The notes beneath the pieces were generated by a model, which saw only the letters and a program-made list of their open reading frames with translations, searched no databases and had not been told where the DNA came from. A DNA stretch of 64,000 nucleotides. It comes from Paenibacillus lacisoli. Its GTDB lineage: Bacteria; Bacillota; Bacilli; Paenibacillales; Paenibacillaceae. How positions within the stretch are numbered: the first letter of the stretch is position 1; every line of letters starts with the position of its first letter. Made by a program: the position numbers and the translations under genes. The DNA is taken from the NCBI RefSeq assembly GCF_030580655.1, contig NZ_JAUQTB010000001.1:1-64000 (forward strand), written 5' to 3'. Positions 59,332 to 64,000 of this stretch are shown in pieces.

Positions 59332-60213
59332 TTAGGCGTTGCGTATATCCCGAATCAGTACAGGCATCCACTGCTCCAATTGGAGAAAGCCGAAACCGGC
59401 ATGCTGTGCTTTGGATGGATCCTGAACCCAGGTATCTGGTACACCAAACGGGGACATATCCTTATCGTCCGTTGAGTCCCGAATGATCGCCTGCTGTCCG
59501 AACGCACGCTCAATCATAGCGATAATCTGACCTGGTGACAGGCTGCCCGTTAAGCTTGCATTGACAGGACCCATTGCTTCCCTATCCCCCAGCCATAACA
59601 GAAAATCGGCAGCTTCATCAGAACGGATAAAGGAGATCTGGGCATCCCGGTTAGGTACACCAATCGGCTGCTGCTGACGCACATGGTTGATATGGAAATG
59701 AAGCCGTTCCGTGTAGTCATCGATTCCCAGTACAATGGGAAACCGTACCGCACTGACAGGAAAGTTTGCCTTTTGGAACAGAATGGCTTCGGTTTGACGT
59801 TTACCTTCCTGATAGGTGAAATCGGCGGTACTTCCAGTCTGAATCGGATATGTATAAGGATCAAATGCTTCTTCAACCAGCGGATCTTCCTGAGGATCAT
59901 AAACAGAATGACTGCTGGTTACGATATAATGCTTCACTCTCCCTTCAAAAACACGAACCGATGCCATCGCTTCATCCGGTGAGTAGCAGATATTATCATA
60001 CACCACATCCCATAGCTTTTGAGTTCGTGCCGCTTCGATTAGTGAATTTTCCTGCGTTCGGTCCAGCTGCAGACGTTGTACCCGGTCACCAAAAGGGTCT
60101 GGTGTTCGTCCGCGTGTCGCGATAGTCACTTGAACGTCAGGCTTTTCAAGCAGGCGCTCCACCAGATTTTTGCCGAAGAAACGGGTCCCCCCCATAATCA
60201 ATATGTTTTTCAT
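59332..60213 (-). CDS. NAD-dependent epimerase/dehydratase family protein
   Basis: A 293-residue atypical (extended) SDR. ILIMGGTRFFGKNLVERLL is the GxxGxxG cofactor motif; DVVYDNICYSPDEA, SSHSVYDPQ and YQEGKRQTEA (Tyr-x3-Lys) form the active site; FIRSDEAADFLLWL is also conserved. Family members act on nucleotide sugars, but some are RNA-binding chloroplast-type proteins (CSP41-like); the substrate is undetermined. ATG 60213 follows GGAAGGAGAC. Confidence 0.88.
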   Translation of the reverse strand: MKNILIMGGTRFFGKNLVERLLEKPDVQVTIATRGRTPDPFGDRVQRLQLDRTQENSLIEAARTQKLWDVVYDNICYSPDEAMASVRVFEGRVKHYIVTSSHSVYDPQEDPLVEEAFDPYTYPIQTGSTADFTYQEGKRQTEAILFQKANFPVSAVRFPIVLGIDDYTERLHFHINHVRQQQPIGVPNRDAQISFIRSDEAADFLLWLGDREAMGPVNASLTGSLSPGQIIAMIERAFGQQAIIRDSTDDKDMSPFGVPDTWVQDPSKAQHAGFGFLQLEQWMPVLIRDIRNA

Positions 60214-60254
60214 CCTGTTTGTCTCCTTCCCATACTGTAATAAAGACCACATCA

Positions 60255-60488
60255 TTAACCTTTCGGAGGAAAAGGATCGTGTCCGTAACTGGTGGACTCA
60301 GATATTTTGCCATCCCGGTTATGAACCTTTAGCTCGGTTTGATACTCTTTGGCCTCTTCTCTGGCTTCCTTGACGGTCTCCTCCTTGGTGTGCTCCCCGC
60401 CCAGCTTCCGCCCTTCCCGCTGGATCTGCCAGCCGCCTTCTCCCGGATCCGGGGTCACATGTACAAATTGCTTTCGTTTATCCGTCAT
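60255..60488 (-). CDS. DUF2188 domain protein
   Basis: A 77-residue protein matching DUF2188: HVTPDPGEGGWQIQREG, EETVKEAREEAKEYQTELKVHNRDGKISESTSYGHDPFPPKG. The domain is a small alpha/beta fold of unknown role, common in Bacillales. ATG 60488 has GAGGAG ten bases upstream; ATG 60494 or GTG 60497 are less favoured. Confidence 0.85.
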   Translation of the reverse strand: MTDKRKQFVHVTPDPGEGGWQIQREGRKLGGEHTKEETVKEAREEAKEYQTELKVHNRDGKISESTSYGHDPFPPKG

Positions 60489-60586
60489 TACCATCACGCT
60501 CCTCGATGAAATTAGCCATCACACTCGTTGCCTGGGTTACTTTCTATTACCCGAAATGGCCAAATTCATTCGATTCTTGTTTAGGT

Positions 60587-60913
60587 TTATGTACTGCGGG
60601 GAGCCCACAGCATAATCGATACGCCAATCATACAGATGGCGGCACCAATCCAGTCATACAGGTCGGGGGTCTTCTTGTCCACCGCCCAGCCCCATAACAC
60701 GGCCAGTATAATAAAAACGCCGCCGTACGCAGCATAAACACGGCCGAAGGAAGGAAATTTCTGCAGGGTGGGAATGATCCCGTACACAACCAGAATGATG
60801 GCACCTATAACTCCGTAGCCAATTCCTCTCCCCTCACGAAGCCACAACCAGACCAGATAGCCGCCGCCAATCTCAGCGAAACCAGCCAAAATAAATAGTA
60901 AAATGGAATTCAT
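60587..60913 (-). CDS. YnfA/UPF0060 family membrane protein
   Basis: A 108-residue protein of four hydrophobic segments: [84 protein letters not shown]. These match UPF0060 (YnfA), a small-multidrug-resistance-like fold; drug export has been claimed for some members. ATG 60913 follows AAGGAGGG. Confidence 0.92.
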   Translation of the reverse strand: MNSILLFILAGFAEIGGGYLVWLWLREGRGIGYGVIGAIILVVYGIIPTLQKFPSFGRVYAAYGGVFIILAVLWGWAVDKKTPDLYDWIGAAICMIGVSIMLWAPRST

Positions 60914-60990
60914 AGCAGCCCTCCTTTCCGCTTCATTATAGCGAAGTTAAGAACAAGTTCAAACGCTGACCATGCATGTCAGAACAATGA

Positions 60991-61018
60991 AAAACCCGCT
61001 GTTCCTACAGCGGGTTTT
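60991..61018 (-). terminator. Intrinsic terminator after the antiporter gene
   Basis: AAAACCCGCTG and CAGCGGGTTTT pair perfectly over 11 bp around TTCCTA. It is 20 bases after the antiporter stop codon. Confidence 0.82.
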
Positions 61019-61037
61019 GGGTTACAAACTCATTTGG

Positions 61038-62492
61038 TCATGTTTCGTGCAGCCGGAACAGCTCTTTCATTCGTTTACGCTTGGCTTTCGGACTCAGCAC
61101 ATACAGCGTATCTCCCGGCTCAATCACTGTATTACCCCGAGGTGTGACGATCTCCTCCCCCCGAATAATCGCAGTGAACAAAATGTCATCAGGCAGGTTG
61201 ATATCTTGAATTTGCTTGCCTGAAATACTCATACTCGGCTTTACTTGAATATGGTTGATTTCCGAGCTGGTTTTGCCTACGGATACAAGTTCGAGAAGCG
61301 AAGGATTATTATCCAGCTGCTCATCCGCCAAGCCTAGACGGGTAGCCAGCGGCATAATTGTTGTCCCTTGAATGATTGCTGAAGTCAGGACAACGAAGAA
61401 CACGACGTTAAAGAACAGCTGGCCATGTTCCAGACGGTCAAGCAGCGGATAGGTTGCCAGCACGATCGGGACGGCCCCCCTTAATCCAGCCCAAGAGATA
61501 AACAGCTTCTCGGATACAGAAAACTTGGATACCAGCAGGGCGATGAACACCCCGATCGGCCTTGCAATGAACATAAGAATCAGCGACAGTGCGATGCCCT
61601 GCCAGATAATATCAAATAACTGCTCCGTGAATACCAGCAGGCCCAGCAGGACAAACATCATAATCTGGACCATCCAGGCGAAGCCGTTGTTAAAATGGAT
61701 GATCGACCGCTTATAGGTCAGGTCCGAGTTGCCCAGCACGATAGCCATTACGTAGACTGCCAGCAGTCCGCTTGCCTCGGATAAGGAGGCTGCTGCATAA
61801 GCTAAAATGGCAAAAGCGACAGCCATAACCGGGTACAGGCCAGATGAGTCGAAATTAATCTTGTTGATGACGTATACTGCAATACGACCGATTACAAATC
61901 CGAGGAACAGGCCAAAACCCATTTCCCAGAAGAAACGCAGGACCAGCAAAATGAGTGATTCATCCGGATGATGGATCAGCTCAATTAAAGATACCGTGAG
62001 AAACACGGCCATCGGATCGTTACTGCCGGATTCAGCCTCCAAGGTGGAGGTCAGTTTGTTCTTGATATTTTTACCGCCAAGCACTGAGAATACAGCAGCC
62101 GCATCCGTAGAGCCTACAATGGCGCCAAAGAGCAGACCTTCCTTCCAATCCACACCCAGAATGAAAGTGGCACAGATTCCCACCACCGCCGTAGTCGCAA
62201 TAACACCAAGCGTTGCCAGAGACAGTGCCGGCTTGATGACAGGCTTGATGTGGGAGAATTTAGTCTGCATCCCTCCTTCAAACAGGATGATAATCAACGC
62301 AAGGATACCAACCAGCTGTGTAATAAAAGCATTGTCAAAATAAACAAAACGGCTTAGCGCCATTCCGACAATAATGAAGAGCACCAGAGCAGGCATACCG
62401 AACCGGTTAGAAAATTTGGTTGTTAGCACGCCGACCAGGAGCAGACCGGAAAGGAGCAGGATGATTGAGTCGATTAGAGCGGTTTGTTCCAT
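61038..62492 (-). CDS. Cation:proton antiporter with TrkA-C domain (CPA1/NhaP2-like)
   Basis: A 484-residue transporter: about twelve hydrophobic segments in the first 390 residues, with GLLFGAIVGSTDAAAVFSVLGG (the two Asp/Thr-Asp discontinuous helix) and FISWAGLRGAVPIVLATYPLL. A C-terminal RCK/TrkA-C domain (about 405-470) has SISGKQIQDINLPDDILFTAIIRGEEIVTPRGNTVIEPGDTLYV. It exchanges K+ (or Na+) for H+, regulated by ligand binding to TrkA-C (c-di-AMP regulates some CPA antiporters). ATG 62492 follows GGAGGAGG. Confidence 0.9.
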   Translation of the reverse strand: MEQTALIDSIILLLSGLLLVGVLTTKFSNRFGMPALVLFIIVGMALSRFVYFDNAFITQLVGILALIIILFEGGMQTKFSHIKPVIKPALSLATLGVIATTAVVGICATFILGVDWKEGLLFGAIVGSTDAAAVFSVLGGKNIKNKLTSTLEAESGSNDPMAVFLTVSLIELIHHPDESLILLVLRFFWEMGFGLFLGFVIGRIAVYVINKINFDSSGLYPVMAVAFAILAYAAASLSEASGLLAVYVMAIVLGNSDLTYKRSIIHFNNGFAWMVQIMMFVLLGLLVFTEQLFDIIWQGIALSLILMFIARPIGVFIALLVSKFSVSEKLFISWAGLRGAVPIVLATYPLLDRLEHGQLFFNVVFFVVLTSAIIQGTTIMPLATRLGLADEQLDNNPSLLELVSVGKTSSEINHIQVKPSMSISGKQIQDINLPDDILFTAIIRGEEIVTPRGNTVIEPGDTLYVLSPKAKRKRMKELFRLHET

Positions 62493-62774
62493 GTTCTTAT
62501 TCTCCTCCTCCAAGTAACAAGTTATATGTATATCTTTTATTATAACCTAATTTAAAGGTTTCCGTTTTTACATGGCTCTCTGAAAAAGTAGGCCGCTGAA
62601 AACGTGTATCAAATTCAATCGTGCCAAATAAGGATCTATCTCTTATTAACCATTTTTCATACCCGTATGCTAATGAAGTCTAATTTATCGTTTTCCTGCA
62701 AATGCCTACATATTCACTCGCGCCTTTTGACACAGTAATGTTACACGTTGAGCTCAACACAGGAGGGTTAAAGA

Positions 62775-64000
62775 ATGGCAAAATCCACAGCTGCAAAAGA
62801 AGATACCCAGCTTCAATGGTGGCAGCTCTCACTGCTCGGAGTGGCTTGTACGATCGGGACAGGGTATTTTCTGGGGACAGGACTAGGTATAAGGATCGGA
62901 GGCCCATCTATCCTGATTGCCTTTGTATTGGCGGCGCTGGGGACTTATATTGTTTTCGATGTACTCGCACAAATGACGGCCAAGGAACCGGAACAGGGGT
63001 CTTTCCGTTCTTATGCCAAGAAAGCTTTTGGGCGATGGGCAGGGTTCAGCAGCGGCTGGGTATATTGGTCCTCCGAACTGCTCATTATGGGCAGCCAGCT
63101 GACGGCTTTGTCTTTGTTCACCCGTTTTTGGCTGCCGGGTCTTCCGCTTTGGCTGCTGGCCTGCGGATATGCCATTCTTGGACTTGCTGTTCTGTTTATG
63201 GGAACCAAAGGTTTTGACCGTGTAGAGAATGTTCTGGCAGTCATTAAAATTGCAGCTATTGTCATGTTTCTTGTTATTGCTGTAATTGCTCTGCTGGGCT
63301 GGGTGGGCGGTGGCAAGCACTCTCCTTCGTTTCCGACAACTGCGAAAGAATTCTTTCCGGCGAGCTGGAAAGGTTCCTGGTCTTCGGTGATCTTCGCGTT
63401 TTATGCATTTGGCGGGATCGAGATCATCGGCTTAATGGCCATTCGTCTTAAGAATCCAGCAGATGCTCCTAAAGCAGGCAAGATGATGCTTATCCTCCTT
63501 GCCTCCGTCTATATCATCTCCGTCGGTCTCGCTGTGACGCTGCTGCCTTGGAGTGCCTTTACCGGAAAAGAAAGTCCGTTTATTGCCGCCCTGAAGAGCT
63601 ACGATCTTCCATTTGTGCCTCATGTATTTAATGCCGTATTGATCATTGCCGGCTTCTCAACCATGGTCGCCAGTCTGTTCGCGGTCACAACCATGCTTGT
63701 TACTTTGGCTGGAGATGGAGATGCGCCGAAGCTGTTTGCCATTAAGGTCAGGAAAAAGCTTGCGCTCCCAGCTATAGCTCTTACAGCCGCAGGAATGGCG
63801 GCATCCATTGTACTCGCTCTCCTGATCCCCGGGAAAATCTATGAATATGTGACAACAGCGGCGGGACTGCTTCTTTTATATAATTGGCTGTTCATTCTAA
63901 TTACAGCCGGCAAATTGTTGCAGCTCACTCCTTTTGGCCAGATCAAGCGGTATGCCGGGATGGTGCTTATTCTGATCGGGGTCACGGGAACTCTTTTTCA
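62775..64000 (+). CDS. APC-family amino acid permease (truncated by window end)
   Basis: At least 408 residues without a stop before the window ends. GVACTIGTGYFLGTGLGIRIGGPS (TM1 unwound segment with IGTGYFLG), GSFRSYAKKAFGRWAGFSSGWVYW, FYAFGGIEIIGLMAIRLKNPADAPKAG and GFSTMVASLFAVTTMLV identify the amino-acid/polyamine/organocation superfamily, of the amino acid transporter type. About ten or more hydrophobic segments are visible. ATG 62775 follows AGGAGGG. Substrate unclear. Divergent from the antiporter gene with a 282-base intergenic region. Confidence 0.9.
   Translation, partial: MAKSTAAKEDTQLQWWQLSLLGVACTIGTGYFLGTGLGIRIGGPSILIAFVLAALGTYIVFDVLAQMTAKEPEQGSFRSYAKKAFGRWAGFSSGWVYWSSELLIMGSQLTALSLFTRFWLPGLPLWLLACGYAILGLAVLFMGTKGFDRVENVLAVIKIAAIVMFLVIAVIALLGWVGGGKHSPSFPTTAKEFFPASWKGSWSSVIFAFYAFGGIEIIGLMAIRLKNPADAPKAGKMMLILLASVYIISVGLAVTLLPWSAFTGKESPFIAALKSYDLPFVPHVFNAVLIIAGFSTMVASLFAVTTMLVTLAGDGDAPKLFAIKVRKKLALPAIALTAAGMAASIVLALLIPGKIYEYVTTAAGLLLLYNWLFILITAGKLLQLTPFGQIKRYAGMVLILIGVTGTLF

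Noticed and set aside
62702-63217. 171-codon plus-strand frame overlapping the permease start
   Set aside because: Out of frame with the APC permease, whose frame shows a full transporter; the shadow frame has no motif.

Overview
The window looks like a chromosomal segment of a spore-forming Gram-positive bacterium of the Bacillales, most likely Paenibacillaceae (Paenibacillus-like). The evidence is strong purine-rich ribosome binding sites with many TTG/GTG starts, a leucine T-box leader, a des-desK-desR cold-sensing locus, a CdaS-type diadenylate cyclase (sporulation-linked in Bacillus), an S-layer-homology protein, a Zur-type S14/CobW pair, and OmpR, HxlR, Rrf2 and TetR regulators of Bacillus type. 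The genus is inferred from gene content. No rRNA, tRNA or CRISPR array was seen.

1-6.1 kb: the edge of an IS3-like element, then a leftward membrane-lipid module: two paralogous phospholipid-methyltransferase-like proteins, DedA, PAP2, and a VanR-like regulator with a histidine kinase interrupted by one in-frame TAA. Direct repeats of TCTnAAGA with an 11-bp period lie in front of three of its transcription units. A pentapeptide-repeat protein follows. 6.2-11 kb: a BCCT osmolyte transporter, a second two-component pair and a lipoprotein. 11-24.9 kb: ArsR plus MFS exporter with a palindromic operator, an amidohydrolase lipoprotein, an RR-HK-ABC module of bacitracin-resistance type, HxlR/quinone reductase and Rrf2/hydrolase divergent pairs, a TetR regulator, a DUF4097 lipoprotein, and a dead fragment of the arsR gene.

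24.9-39.1 kb: an oxidoreductase island (SDRs, NAD(P)-binding proteins, a zinc alcohol dehydrogenase, three intact aldo/keto reductases, carboxymuconolactone decarboxylase) with AraC and TetR regulators and several broken genes (RibD-like, AKR, cupin, ADH). Three of its promoters carry the same upstream element exactly 54 bp before a TATAAT box, and a weaker copy precedes a fourth gene. This suggests one uncharacterised activator controls the island and is the most interesting signal in the window.

39.3-64 kb: mostly conserved leftward genes: CBS protein, leuA with a Leu (CUC) T-box, Zur-linked rpsN and CobW GTPase, SLH protein, a carboxypeptidase-regulatory-like repeat protein coupled to a basic protein, desR-desK-des, DUF1349, MscS, cdaS, DUF554, galU next to a fused trehalose-phosphate synthase/phosphatase, a Fur-box siderophore uptake operon without its ATPase, an epimerase, DUF2188, YnfA and a cation/proton antiporter. 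An amino-acid permease on the plus strand runs off the right edge.
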